Assembly: GCA_025399215.1 (NCBI GenBank)
Contig: MU621155.1
Coordinates: forward strand, 1 to 64,000
DNA: 64,000 nt
From: Globomyces pollinis-pini
Taxonomy: Eukaryota; Chytridiomycota; Chytridiomycetes; Rhizophydiales; Globomycetaceae
Direction: 5' to 3'
Under the pieces are notes generated by a model. It saw nothing but the letters and a program-made list of their open reading frames with translations, made no database searches and was not told the origin of the DNA. A program made the position numbers and the translations under genes. Numbering within the stretch: position 1 is the first letter of the stretch; the number at the start of each line of letters is the position of its first letter. Below, piece by piece: positions 23,963 to 36,261 of this stretch.

Positions 23963-25697
23963 ATGTCAGATTGGGAATTGGGTGATTCAACAAATTATGG
24001 TCATGTTGAAGAAGAACAGAGCGTTTCCAGTTCTGATGATGGTTTGATTTATCGTCCTGAAAGTGTTCAACAAATCAGAAATCACAACAGAGATGAAGTA
24101 TTTGAGAATAGTGCTTTTTTGGCTACGGTTGATTTGGATTATGATAGTATAACACCAATGGTGGATTGTACAATTACAAAGGATCCATCACCAGATTTAT
24201 TAATACCTACTAAACCAACACGAAAGGCAAGATTAATGTCTGAAAAATCAATGTCTGCACAAGATATATTTGATTATACATCCGCTACACCATTAAATGA
24301 TGATCAAGCCAATTCAATTAGAGCAACATCATTACCTACGATCAAAGCTTCTCGGAAAAAGAAAGATTTGGTTTTGGATGAAACAGTGTGGGAGAAACCA
24401 CCATCGCCAAGATATTCACGGATTCAACAGAGTGAGTCTACTGAAGAGTATTTGTTTATATTGTTAAAGATGTAGAATATTCAATGAATATGAAGGGATT
24501 AGTAAACATTATAGAGGAGATAGGAAAACCCCACTTGGATTTAATGCTGAAGCAGAAATTGCACTGCGTCGACTCTTAGCAAAATATGGTATGATTATTC
24601 ATAACTTCTAATTAAATTCAAGCTGCTAATGAAATTGTGATTGAGACGAAACCAATTTTTAAAACAAAATATGTTCCTGAACGAAAAGCAAGATCGTATG
24701 ATCATAGTCGGTCAAAAGCTCCACCACTTCCACCCACTCCACCTTCTGAAAGCTCTAAACTTTCTCAACCATTTTATCAGGTTATCTCACCATCAAAGTT
24801 GCTTAAAAAGTTACTTTTAGTTTGTCGAAGTCTACCAGGAAGTGAACCTGAACGTCCACAGAGTCCAGATATTCAAATTGATATACCTACGAAAGGTGCT
24901 TATTATCAGGAACCATTTGTGGCTAACCCTCTACCTGTACAATTGACGCAACCACCCACTCCAACTGATATACATGATGACTTTCTCGGTTCTCCTGAAA
25001 TTAGTGAAACATTTAAACCAAATCACACTATTATGAACAACGATGAATTCTTGGAGAATTCTTACACACATAACCATCCTTCTTTACTTTACATGCCATC
25101 AATTCATAACCCAAATTTCACAAATCAATTTAGATCTACTAGTACTACTCCTAAACCGTTAATGAATACCCATAAACTTCAAATAGATGTCAGCATTGGT
25201 AAGGAGATGTATAACAATACACTATTCTCTGCACCAGCACGTATGGTTCAATCAAGTGATTCACCTGGAAATCTATTCTTTTACAATCATAATCAAACAT
25301 CAACCAAATTGAAAAATGTAGACTTAAACCGATCAAAAACTATTAGTTCAAGCAATAATCTCATTATGAAATCAACTACCCGTAGTTTGTCAAGTCATTC
25401 ACCCAAAGGGACTACATCAGATGTGAAAGAGTCCAGTAAGTTATTAACACTACCAGCATTGAAGTTACATTCTGGAAATCCATTGATGGGAGAGTTAAGT
25501 GGTGTCAATTTTCATAAGTCCAAGATAAATGATGAACAAAACAATTTCCGAAGAATATTTCACAAATACAATTCCGAAAAGGCTAATAATACTAATAATA
25601 CTAAAAAGTATCACATTATTTTACTTACCATAGACTTCCTAATGTTGTTCATCTACCTAAAATCAAAACTCAACAACATATAATAGCTAAAGCTTAA
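23963..25697 (+). CDS. Unknown disordered Pro/Ser-rich protein
   Basis: Four exons give about 550 residues, beginning MSDWELGDSTNYGHVEEEQ. Introns of about 28, 34 and 26 nt were placed by phase. The second exon carries the only compact-looking segment (IFNEYEGISKHYRGDR, EAEIALRRLLAKY). The rest is disordered, with proline-rich patches (SKAPPLPPTPPSESSK) that could bind SH3 domains, and many SP/TP sites. With the last intron the protein ends NVVHLPKIKTQQHIIAKA; without it the frame ends in an implausible hydrophobic run. I do not recognise the family. An upstream exon is possible but not evident. Confidence 0.6.
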
Positions 25698-25716
25698 ATA
25701 TAAAAATATTATATTC

Positions 25717-27092
25717 TTAACTACGATAATCGGCATTGATACTGATGTATTCATGACTCATGTCGCATGTGAACATTGAAACCTCTTCAGTACCCATTCC
25801 AAGATCAATATGAATTAAAATATCTTCATTTTCAAGAATTTTTGATGCCACTTCTTCATTAATTTCGTGAGGTTCACCATCTTTAAACAAATGTAATGAT
25901 AATGGTACACTTGAGTTTAAAGCAGAAAAGTTCAAGTTCACTTTTTCCGGAATGATATCTACTCCACTATAACCAACTGCACATACGATTCGACCCCAGT
26001 TTGCATCTTTTCCATAAATAGCGGTTTTGACCAACGGTGATGTCACAACTACTATTAGGATAAATTGAATTACTAGTTGATGCAACTTGTTTTGCATCCG
26101 CAAATGATTTTGCCCCCTAAACATTAACATAGAGTTCAAAATGTTACAGTGATTTTCACTTGGACAAACTTAGTAGCTCCTTCTCCATCGCGAACAATAA
26201 GCTTAGCAAGGTCAGTTGCAAAATCAGTCAAATTCTTTTGGAATTCATTATACTCTTCAGAACCACTTTTGATTTCTTTCATTTCAGCTGCTCCATTTGC
26301 AAGAACTGCAAAGGTATCATTGGTACTCGTATCACCATCAATTGAGATTCCATTAAATGATCGATCTGCTGCATATTTTACAGCATCGTTCAATAATGAA
26401 CTTGAAATCTTGCAATCTGTAAAAGAAGCAGATAGCATTGTTGCCATGTTAGGATGAACTAAGATTTAGTTTTTAGAAAATATACTCATTCCAGCACCTT
26501 TAGACCAACCTGCAATTCTATAGGTTCCATTCTTGGTTTTGTATTCTTTACTGACGAGCTTTGGAAATGTGTCGGTAGTCATGATCCCTTCTGCAGCAGA
26601 CATCCAGTTAATATGATTAGATCCAGCATCTTTAATTGCTGTTTCAATACCACTAACTAATCAACCATTTTTATCGTACCTCTTAATCTTTTCCATCTGT
26701 AACTTCTGACCGATAACCCCAGTAGACATAATCAATTTTGGAGCATTGTTAATATGATTTGCCATTGCTGAAGCATCTCGAAGTCCATCTTCACCTGTAC
26801 ACGCATTGGCACAACCAGAATTGACAAATACCCCAAAATATCCTTCTCCTTTGGTGCTTTTCAAAATAGATTTAGAGACTTGAACTGGAGCAGCAGCGAA
26901 TTTGTTGGTAGTGAATACAGCAGAAGCATTACAGGGGTGTTTTGGAGAAATTACAATCGCAATATCATTATGGTTCTTCTTCTTTACTCCTGAGTAAGCT
27001 CCATTTGCAAGAAATCCAAGAGGATACTTGCCTTCAGTTGGTATTAAATGAAGCTTTGTTTTTGGATAAGATTGACTGATTTTCTTCAACAT
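25717..27092 (-). CDS. ARG7: Arginine biosynthesis bifunctional ArgJ/ARG7 (ornithine/glutamate N-acetyltransferase)
   Basis: This mitochondrial-type enzyme transfers acetyl groups between N-acetylornithine and glutamate in arginine synthesis. Five exons give about 420 residues. Motifs: GFLANGAYSGVKK, AVFTTNKFAAAPV, VNSGCANACTGEDG, STGVIGQKL, NWMSAAEGIMTTDTFPK, the self-cleavage region GWSKGAGMIHPNMATML whose threonine becomes the catalytic N-terminal nucleophile, IDGDTSTNDTFAVLANG, DGEGATKFVQV, and SPLVKTAIYGKDANWGRI. The C-terminus ends MSHEYISINADYRS. Introns are 27, 27, 31 and 22 nt. The N-terminus (MLKKISQSYPKTKLHLI) is basic, consistent with mitochondrial import. It implies de novo arginine synthesis. 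Confidence 0.93.
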
Positions 27093-27330
27093 TCAAATAA
27101 AATTGATGAAAAACTGATTGTAACCAGGTTTTTAAGATTTAAGCTACATCAGAAAAAGATGATAATTAGAGAAAAATGATTGTTGCTATCATGTCTCAAT
27201 CTATTATCACGTAGATTGCCAATCAAGATGCAGTGTAACGTCGTTCCATACCTGGGAAAGCAAGAACACTCATACAATTTACGTGTAAATGAATCGATTT
27301 CAATATCATTAGTAAGCTACAAAATTATGA

Positions 27331-29949
27331 TTATATTTTCTCCACGTAATTTACTGGAAAGAGTCCTTTGCAACCATTGATTTCACCTTCGAGCCAGTCG
27401 GGGTCCTGTATAAATTAATAATTGTTGCCATACATTTTGAGCTGTAATAGTTAAAATCTCACCAGTCTTGAACTCTAAATCTCTCATAGAAGATGCTGTA
27501 TAGTCATATACGGCTCTTACAGTAGATCCTACGTTGATACTCTTCGCTTCTGGTAATACAATCATGACGTAATTAGAAGGGAATTGACCATAACCATTTT
27601 TTCCTTGTCCTTCCCACCATGTATCGCTGCCAATGTCTTGTTTGATGTTGGTGATTACTTCTCCCTTTTCCAAAGATAACTCACCTTCACATTCTGATTC
27701 ATAATTGTACAGAACTTTCGCTACAAGAATAAGTTTAAATATATCACCTTTTACGCAATTAGATGTAGTTACATCATTCTCATCACTCTTCACCATTTCA
27801 TCCGACTTTTCTTGCAGATCATCTTTAGTTGGAACTTCATTGTCATATTTAGTTGGCAGTTTAGGCTCATTAGACGAATCAAAACAATCAGTTTTTGCTG
27901 CCACGTTTTCCCACCCTTTTGTGAACAGGACAGGAAATAGACCAGTTTCACCAGTTCTCAAAAGTTTCCCCATCCACCAGTCTTCCATCATATCAACTCC
28001 TTCCAGACATTGTATTTCATCACCAACTAAACATCAGATGAATAGTCTTAACCTTTCAATGTCAATTCCCCTTCATCAGTTGCAGTATAATCTAAATAAA
28101 TATCAAATTATAATATAGATAAACCATATAGTGCCACTACATTATTGGAAGATGTCAAATTTTCAGAATCTTGAACAATTTTATCAATGTAGCTTAATGG
28201 AATAATACCAGTATTGCCACTTTTAATATGATTGACCTTGAATTAATATAACACATGTAATTTTTACTCTGACCCATCCATCTTCTTCAACTTGAATGAT
28301 TTCCACTTCGTCACCTTCTATAACCTCTAAGTCATCGGCATTAATAGGTTTATAGTTGTAGAGCACTTTTGCAACCACGCTAATCAACTTCTGAGAAGGA
28401 ATAAAATTCAATTGAATTTGGGATGAAATAATTGGCCTCACATTGATGGCCTTTAACTTTTCTACTTGATAATTAATCTTTCTTCGTTGACAGCCGATGA
28501 TGTCAATAGCGTTCTGAACATCTTGTATTGACTACCAGTTAACTTGATCATCAATCCATACCAATGTATCATGATTGATGCTTTGATTAGATCCATTGAT
28601 GGATTGTTTTGAACTTTGCTTCAATGAAAGTAATTCTTCCTGCTTTTCTTCCAAACTCTTTTTTAAATTATCATCTTGAACAATAAGGTCACCTAAACGA
28701 TTTCCGAGGGATACTGAGGTGATTTCGTCAATGACAAAATCATGTATACGGTCTGAAGAGCTGGAATCAAATGATAACTGGGGGTTCTCATCAAATACAG
28801 CAGAGTTTTCATTCAAGAAAATGTTGGTTTCTTTCTCTGCAGAGATATCGTCAATGAAAGGAACCAATATTTCTGCGTTTGATTTGATTGTGTTGGAAAT
28901 ATCCATTTCAAGCTCTGTGAATGATTGGAGCGATTCTATCAACACTTTATAGTATTTTCCATCTAATTTCTCAATATACTTTGGTAGTTCAACTTTCAAA
29001 TGAGGATCTAAATGCATACCATTTTCATATTGACTATTCATGGCATTATATGTGAGAAGTGATAGCAGGTAATTATTACGAGCATCATTCAACTTTCTCG
29101 ATTTCTGCTTAAATTTTGACTTTAACTAATGATTTAACATCAGCACAATGATAATTACTGTCTGAATGACGGTCAAAACATCTTTCCCTGTTACTAAAGT
29201 TTTCAAAGATTGAAGTCCTGATTTAGGTCGTTTTGAAGCATCTTCGTATCGTTTTTCGGCTATCTCTGCTTCCTTAGCTGCTTTTTCATAATTCAGCCGT
29301 GCCTAAACGTTAAATAATTGATAATACTCTTTGTAAATCATCATAGACTGTGCAAATTTCTTGATGGTATTTTGCCTACAACAATGAATGACTGGTGTAA
29401 TTACCCCATATTCCATATTCTACAGTTGATTTATATCCAAACATATACCTTTTTAAGATGTCTTGTTTTCTGTTTATTGAAATCTTTCATTATATCAGTA
29501 ATATCTTTAACCAAAGCATCTCCCATTCTACTTCGCCTCCTTGCTTGAACATCTGATTCCATCAATAACGTTTTAAAAGCAGTATAGATTGATCTACAAT
29601 ATCAAATAAGTGTTTATACCTCGGATTTGAATTTGGAGATATTGGAGTTTCCTGAGTGAGAAATGGTGTTGAAGTTGTTCCAAAATATTTCCTTAATTTA
29701 CGATGTTGTAAACTCTTTGAAAGTTTCTCCAAAGACTATTTGTAAGAATTTCATTTGATTACCTTCCCATATTGAAGTTCAATTTCTGATCGTTTCTAGT
29801 TGAGATGAGATCAATTAATAGCGAACCATCATATATTCACGTACAATATCCAGAAACTCAATCTCCGCTTCTGCTTTGGAGTTGAGCTTTGCTAGTTGTG
29901 TATTCAGTTGTTGCCTTAACACTCTGCTAGTCTTATTTTCACTTGACAT
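27331..29949 (-). CDS. F-BAR protein with four SH3 domains (Bzz1/FCHSD-like)
   Basis: About 740 residues from a dozen exons. The N-terminal 330 residues are a helical F-BAR-type region (NTQLAKLNSKAEAEIEFLD, then IYTAFKTLLMESDVQARRR, ARLNYEKAAKEAEIAEKRY). A coiled linker follows. Four SH3 domains are then seen: AKVLYNYKPINADDLEVIE; DYTATDEGELTLKVGDEIQ with WWMGKLLRTGETGLFP; AKVLYNYESECEGELSLEK with WWEGQGKNGYGQFPSNYV; and AVYDYTASSMRDLEFKTGE with DWLEGEINGCKGLFPVNYV at the C-terminus.

Yeast Bzz1 has two SH3 domains and works in actin patch assembly; four is unusual. One intron region near 29390-29450 can be read as a 73-nt intron or as two 29-nt introns around a 15-nt exon. Confidence 0.8.
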
Positions 29950-30070
29950 TCGCGTAAACAATATTTTATGTTTCACAACAATTTTTTAAAAATTCATGGA
30001 CTTGATCAAAATAGAAAAAGAATAGATTAGACTGACTATTTATATATTCAGAATGTCATGACTAAATAAT

Positions 30071-33000
30071 TTAAAATGACTCTTCCAATTGTTCTCTTGG
30101 AAATTGATATTTCACAGAAACTACATCACCACTGACCGATATTAAAGCATATCCCTGGTTCTTCAATGATTCAGTAAATTGACACTGGTCGATGGTGAAT
30201 CCAACCATACCATTTCCGCCCAAACAAGTTACATGTGCTTTCACCACTGCTAGTAATTCCATCATGAAAACGTGTGTGAAACCTCCTATTCCAGAAGAGC
30301 CGAGATATGGATCATAGACCAGCGAAGCTTCTTTGATAAAATGAAGAGAGATACGACCCAGAAATCTGTAAAATGTAGTGTTTGGTATAGTTGATGAAGG
30401 TGAAAGTTCAACAGGCTCAGTAATTTGGTTTGCGCTATTGATAGACTGATAGGTTGAATTTCTTCCAATACCAGGACTTCTGATATCTTCGGCATCTTCA
30501 TAATCCGCTGCTTCATCTTTATCAGAACTCGAAAACGAATCTTTTGACGCTAAAACAGGATTTTCAACTACAGATGGCGAAGAAGCTGCAACTGATCCTC
30601 TACTACCTGGTTGACCAATAGAAGAAGTCAGCGAATATTTACGGACTGGTTCTTTACCACTTATATTGATATTATCCAAATCTTCAATACTTGCATTAAA
30701 ATCATTTGTTCCACTATATAACTGTAAGTCAGGTTCCATTATGTCGCCCAAAACTAGTGCCGTCATCACAATTTGCACATGATTATTTTTAGGGACTTGA
30801 ATATCATAGGAAAGACCAATAGCAGTGCATGGCAGTAAAAATGACATTTGCAGTGCCAATTCTTGCTGTATGGATTTAAATATTCTTGCAAGTTGTCTAT
30901 TTGGGTGATGGGATGGATCAATCACTTGTTGTTTCACCATCGTCACCATTTGAAAGTTTTTATGATTGACCACATTCTCAATTATCTGTGGCAATGAGTC
31001 CAAGTTAAAAATTCGAAAATTTTCATTCCATGCATCATCAAGGAACAGCACCAAGTCTTCATCTTGTTCATCGTCGATTTCAATAACCATTGCACGTTGT
31101 TTCAATCTAGATGGGGAACCAACTACAGCCCCAACATCTTGATCGGAATCATCTGAATCAGATGAATCTGAGCTAAACTCTTTTTCTCCAACATTATCCA
31201 TTTGCAAGGCATTTTCATCTGCTGATAAACATTCTTGAATCTTTTTTCGATTTAATTCACTTTTTGCCATCAACTTTCGTTGTGTCTCAACCAAAAGTTT
31301 GTCCTCTTCATCAACGACATCTAAATTTCTAAACACTTTCAAGGCGGGAGGAGTAGGTAACTATTTTCAATATAAAAAGTATTTACTGCTTTAATGTAAA
31401 AGGCAGTACCGGTTGCAACTGCAGTTAAGAGGGTATCACCAATTGTTATCTGTATTTTCAATCCAAAAACAGCATTTAATCTAGATTTAAATTGAAGAGT
31501 ATTACCCATATACTCGAAGTTTATACATAAGCTGCCGATGAATATCATATTGAGCGAATGGAATTGACTCACTCACTAATAATAAACCAACAGAAACTTA
31601 CTGGTAATCGCTCTGGAATCCCCCACTTTTACTTTTTTCTGACGACACACTAACAGTAAGAATGTAATTTCTACCATGAGCTTCTATTAAAACACAATTC
31701 CCGATTATTTTCAATTCTGGTGGTAACTCTGTTGTCGATAGCAATATTTCTGGTACATATTTCTTTTTGCAGCAACCACATTTTGTCAATGCTAATGGGA
31801 ATGGCGACTCTTGCCTATTATATGTAATATGGCAACTTCTACAATCTAATGCTAGTCAAACTATCATAAAAGATACCTAGTCGCTTTGACTTAGTCCTTC
31901 GAGACTCAAAAAGCTCTTCTACTGGAGTGTGACTCTCCAAGTAAACAGATTCTCTCTTTCTCATACTCTCTCCCATTTGTTCATTGAAAGTTTGATTTTC
32001 TGTATTCATTGCAGCACTCACTCGGGGAGACTGAAGTCCGATAATATCATCCACTGGCTTCGGATTTACACTGACTGTTTGGAGCAAAGAAAAATCAAGG
32101 TTGACTGCTGTTCCACTACAGTATAGGAGCATTACTTCATCTGAAATAGAAGTCATTTCTGAATAACCAACGACGTAATTGCAACCTATCGTTCAGCTAT
32201 AGTCTACTTACCTAAAGTTTTGGCATGCAACTTCAGTTCGTCTCGAATTTCGGTCCACCATTGATCCCTTACATCTCGTATTTCTCGAGTATCGGTGTCT
32301 AGGATTTTGATTGCTGCTGCACAAACGTATCCACCAGTACCTGAAATTGCGAATTCTGGAAATGTATTCAATGTCAAAATGACAGGTTCCGCAGGACGAA
32401 TATTCAAATGACTGGGAAATTGCATGGTTGGGGAAGGCAATGATATGTCGTCTATTGGTGCAGGATCCTCTTTCATTTCTGGGCTTAAAAATGGTTTATC
32501 AGGTGTTGAATTTGAATTGGGTGGTAAATAAACACTTATTGGGTCACGAATAAGTGAATTTTCTCGATTTGTTAGCAGTGAGGTGCCAAATTGCTGTGGT
32601 GTTTTTTCAATACGAGTTACATCAATATGAGATAATTTTACGGCAGTTCCAATTGCACGAACAGTTATTGATTTTTTATCGGCCTCAAGGTCAAATGATT
32701 GTTTGAATCCGATGACTTTCATTAGTTTTATTTGATAGAAAGTTACCTGCATTGCCGTTCAACTCAAGGACTTTCTTACCCAGCTGACGCCGTATATCAC
32801 CTAAGATAATTAATATATGAAACGATAAAGGAAGTGAAAAGAACTGTCATTAATGATCCATCTATACTTTTCTCTATTGAAAACTCACCTGACAAAAAGA
32901 ACATAACTCTAGTTCTTGATTCGTTTGATTTTTGAGGGGCTCGAAAAGAATCTGCCCAGTGCTTTGGGTTAAATATTTGTGATTACGTATTCAGGATCAT

Positions 33001-33694
33001 CCTTACTAAAAACAGCCGACACAAATCCAAGAATTGACATAATTTGAACCCCAGGTGGGACAGTAGGAGTTGTGATAAATTGTACCCCAGCAGATGAATC
33101 TGATTCCGGTTAGTTGCAACTGTTGAACCTTTAAATGGATTCATATCACCAAAAAATTGCAGTTTAACTTGAAAATTCAGTTCTCCACGAACTCCAAGCA
33201 GTGTATCATATCTAAACACATTAATCCATACCATTCAGTACATTGGAAACCATCCAGAGATCTGACCAGTGGAATCCCAAGTTAGTAATGGATTTAAGTC
33301 TATGAATACAGTTCCAATTCCATTATTGGAGGATATTTGATCGTAATCCATAATTTTAATTTCCAAGGCTGTATGTTATCTAAAAAGATACGTACGTTCT
33401 TTTTGTAATACAGAATCTTCGACCTCCTATCCAATATGAGAACAAATGTTTGTATATTACATATCTACAATCAAAGTTCCAGATAGGGTTTCTATAACAA
33501 CATGAATTTAATTAGATATACAAAGTTTTTTTGCAGATGGGAGTTCTATGTATGTCTTCTTCACCAAACCTTACTTCAACAAATGCATCTAATGATCAGA
33601 GTCGTTGGCAATCTGTACCAGTTAATTCTGATTGTCTATCCATGATTGGCAGATTCCTAGCAGCAATGACTTTCATTTTTAGAATACATGGCAT
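30071..33694 (-). CDS. C2CD5: C2CD5 (CDP138)-type C2-domain protein
   Basis: Fifteen or so exons give about 1,070 residues that follow animal C2CD5 from end to end. The start MPCILKMKVIAARNLPIMD aligns with the C2 domain N-terminus. C2 continues DAFVEVRFGEED, NPIWNFDC, KIMDYDQISSNNGIG, SGWFP. Then DPEYHWADSFRAPQKSNESR, VIGFKQSFDLEA, VRAIGTAV, RDVRDQWWTEIRDELKLHAK, CNYVVGYSEMTSISDEVML, a zinc-ribbon-like CRSCHITYN...CGCCKKKYVPEI, ALFGLKIQITIGD type strands, and the end HVTCLGGNGMVGF with VSGDVVSVKYQF.

In mammals C2CD5 is a Ca-binding protein that helps GLUT4 vesicle fusion. Here it likely acts in vesicle traffic. Most introns are 25-34 nt; one near 32803-32888 is about 86 nt. Confidence 0.9.
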
Positions 33695-33975
33695 GATATA
33701 AAAAAGTTAAAAATCACAACCAACTTGTACAAGAAAGTCTATAGGATTTCAATTACCAAATCAGTTAATTATATCAAGGATTCTCAATATACCACAGGAT
33801 CACACACTAGTGGGTTTTTTTACCACTTCCTATTCCTCCTATTCCTATTCATATCGTAGGAACCTTACAAGTTACTTTAGAAAAACTCAGTTGATTTCAC
33901 GTTAATCAATTAATTGTTGGGGTGGTAGACAAACTCCCAAAGCCACAAAATTATTTGATTTCTTCACTTCACATC

Positions 33976-35149
33976 ATGACAACTCCTTCCGATAATCTAT
34001 CAACAAATGGAACTGAACGATTTGGTCATCAATTAGAAGATTTTATGAAAATTAAAACTTTGGGTATTTGAAAATTTCTAATCATAGGTACTGGTACTTT
34101 TGGAAGAGTCTATCTCTGTCGCTTCCAAGAATCAGATCGTTATTATGCCCTGAAAATGTTAAGTAAGATCGAAGTCGTTAGGCTTCGTCAAGTCCAACAT
34201 ATCATATCCGAGAAAAATATTTTGGCTCGTATTAACTATCCTTTCATTGTCAATTTGTATTAAACCACTCTTTGCTCATTTTAGAATGTGCACGTTTCAG
34301 GATGTACGAAATGTTTATTTGCTAGAAGAGTATGTTATTGGAGGTGAAATGTTTTCCCATTTGCGAAGAGCTGGACGGTAATCTTTTATAAATTTTAAAA
34401 CACAAATGGATTAGATTTAGCAATGAAATGACGAAATTCTACGCTTCTGAAATTGTTCTCGCATTACAATATTTACATGACATGGATATAGTTTATCGAG
34501 ATTTGAAACCAGAGAATCTAGTATAGAACATGTATTGATTTTATTTTAGTTACTTGATAAAGATGGACATATTAAGATTGCAGATTTTGGATTTGCAAAG
34601 ATTGTTCCTGATAGAACTTGGACCTTATGTGGTACTCCAGAATATTTGGCCCCTGAAATTATTCAATCACGAGGTCACGGTAAAGCTGTTGATTGGTGGG
34701 CACTAGGAATATTAATTTTTGAAATGTTGGCTGGGTAAAACTATTTTTGATTGACTTTAGTTATCCACCATTCTTTGACGACAATGCATTTGGGATATAT
34801 GAAAAAATATTGGCTGGCCGCATAGTGTTCCCTCCGCACTTTCATCCGGATGGGCGTGCAATCATTAAACATCTGTTGACAGCCGACTTGACCAATCGAT
34901 TAGGTAATCTGGCTGGTGGGTCGGAAGAAGTAAAGCAGCATCGATGGTTCAATGGTGTGATATGGCAGGATGTTTTTGAACGAAAAATACAGGCGCCTAT
35001 AGTTCCTGTTTGTGCAGGACCAGGTGATACTAGAAACTTTGAAGCATACCCAGAAGCAGTCCCTGGTGCCAATGATCACATACCATTGGATCCATTCCAA
35101 CACTATTTCCAGGTATAGTTTTACATGTTTAATCTATTAGGGGTTTTAG
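33976..35149 (+). CDS. cAMP-dependent protein kinase (PKA) catalytic subunit
   Basis: Seven exons give an AGC kinase of about 330 residues: [12 protein letters not shown] glycine loop, YYALKMLSK lysine, [11 protein letters not shown] catalytic loop, [22 protein letters not shown] and activation loop with the PDK1-site Thr in [14 protein letters not shown], then [13 protein letters not shown] and [12 protein letters not shown]. The short N-terminus and LTNRLGN match PKA rather than other AGC kinases. The C-terminal hydrophobic motif needs a 28-nt intron at 35113-35140 and a last exon of only nine bases (35141-35149), which converts FQV-stop into FQGF-stop, the FxxF ending typical of PKA. Unusually, there is no long disordered N-terminus. 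Confidence 0.92.
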
Positions 35150-35323
35150 TTATCCTTTTTGATTATGTTCGAATAATATATTTCTATACCTCAACTGAGA
35201 ACGATACAAATTGCATGTTTATAAAAAATGCTTATTCAATGAATAACTTCAGCGATTTGCATATGAATAGTACTGAACTTTAAGATCAAATATTTATATT
35301 AAACGAAGAAATTGAATTGTAAT

Positions 35324-35962
35324 TTATGGAGATATATCTGGAGTCGCTTTAATACTACGACCTTGTTCAATTTGGTTAATTTGAATCATCATAGCACATA
35401 CAGATTGGCGACCAGATTTAGTAGGTTTCAAGTGAGTTGCTAATCCCTCCCGTCTAGAAAAGGACTTTTCACAATGAGAGCATTTAAATAGTTTTTCCCT
35501 TTAAATACATTAGTAAAGATAAAATTTCTTACCCATGGATATAAGAGTGTCGTTTTAGATCATGTTTTCGTGTGAACGTTGATGAACAACCTGGTTCTGG
35601 ACAAGAAAAAGGTCGAAACCCAAGATGACATCGATAATGCTCCTTTAAATTATATGGTCGAGAAAAAACTACGATAAGAAATAGAAGATTAAATTACTTT
35701 TTGTGCAACCAGGATAGGGACATTCAAACACTTCATGATTATCTAGAGTTTTAACAACTCGCCAATGTTTCCGATCTGGTACTTGTGTATCATACTTGGG
35801 AGATAAAGGAGGAGTTGTAAGTGCACGGAACGATTCCATAGATAGTGGAGGTTGTTGAAGAATGACCGGCGAAATGGACGAAACGTTTATTGTAAAGTTG
35901 TTTAATAATTCAGGATCTAGATAGCATTCAAGCGGTTTTAGATTTTCAAAGATTGGATCCAT
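35324..35962 (-). CDS. C2H2 zinc-finger transcription factor A
   Basis: Three exons give about 190 residues. The N-terminal 75 residues are a short regulatory region (ALTTPPLSPKYDTQVPD). WRVVKTLDNHEVFECPYPG leads to three C2H2-type fingers: CPYPGC...HYRCH, CPEPGC...HDLKRHSYIH, and CSHC...REGLATHL. The first two fingers have C-x4-C spacing; the third has C-x2-C. This plan is typical of fungal stress or ion-response factors. The gene at 39822-41157 has the same finger set and the same pre-finger WxVxK segment, so the two are paralogues separated by one large gene. DNA target unknown. Confidence 0.82.
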
Positions 35963-36261
35963 TTTAAATAATGAAGAAAATTGATAGATTGAGTCGTAAA
36001 ACTCAGATGTCTGTGCTGATCAACCATTTACGTTCATGAAGGTCATCAGATTCGTTTATTGAAGCAATTTATATAGATTTACTATAATTCAATGCGTAGA
36101 TAGTTGCCCAGATAGGGTGTTTGTCCTAATCGATGGTGGTACATCATCATTGACCACCACATTTGCCCCTGGTTTCAACGTTTTTTATTGCTTGATCATC
36201 TAAAATCATTAAAAAATATATCATTAAAGAAATCTATCTATGATTTTTTAAAGCGTTTTAT
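35963..36261. other. Short interval with a coding-looking remnant
   Basis: About 300 bp between factor A and the WD40 gene. On the minus strand near 36080-36215, one frame reads DDQAIKN and, offset by one base, the next reads LKPGANVVVNDDVPPSIR to a stop. Joined, they would look like a protein end, but no intron explains the shift. A TGGTGGT/ACCACCA inverted repeat lies inside. Possibly a decayed gene fragment or chance. Confidence 0.3.

Noticed and set aside
26149..26457. 102-codon plus-strand frame
   Set aside because: Antisense to the conserved ARG7 exon carrying DGDTSTNDTFAVLANG.
36100..36170. C/D-box-like ATGATGA and CTGA elements suggesting a snoRNA
   Set aside because: Boxes are about 100 bases apart with no terminal stem; the signal is too weak to call.
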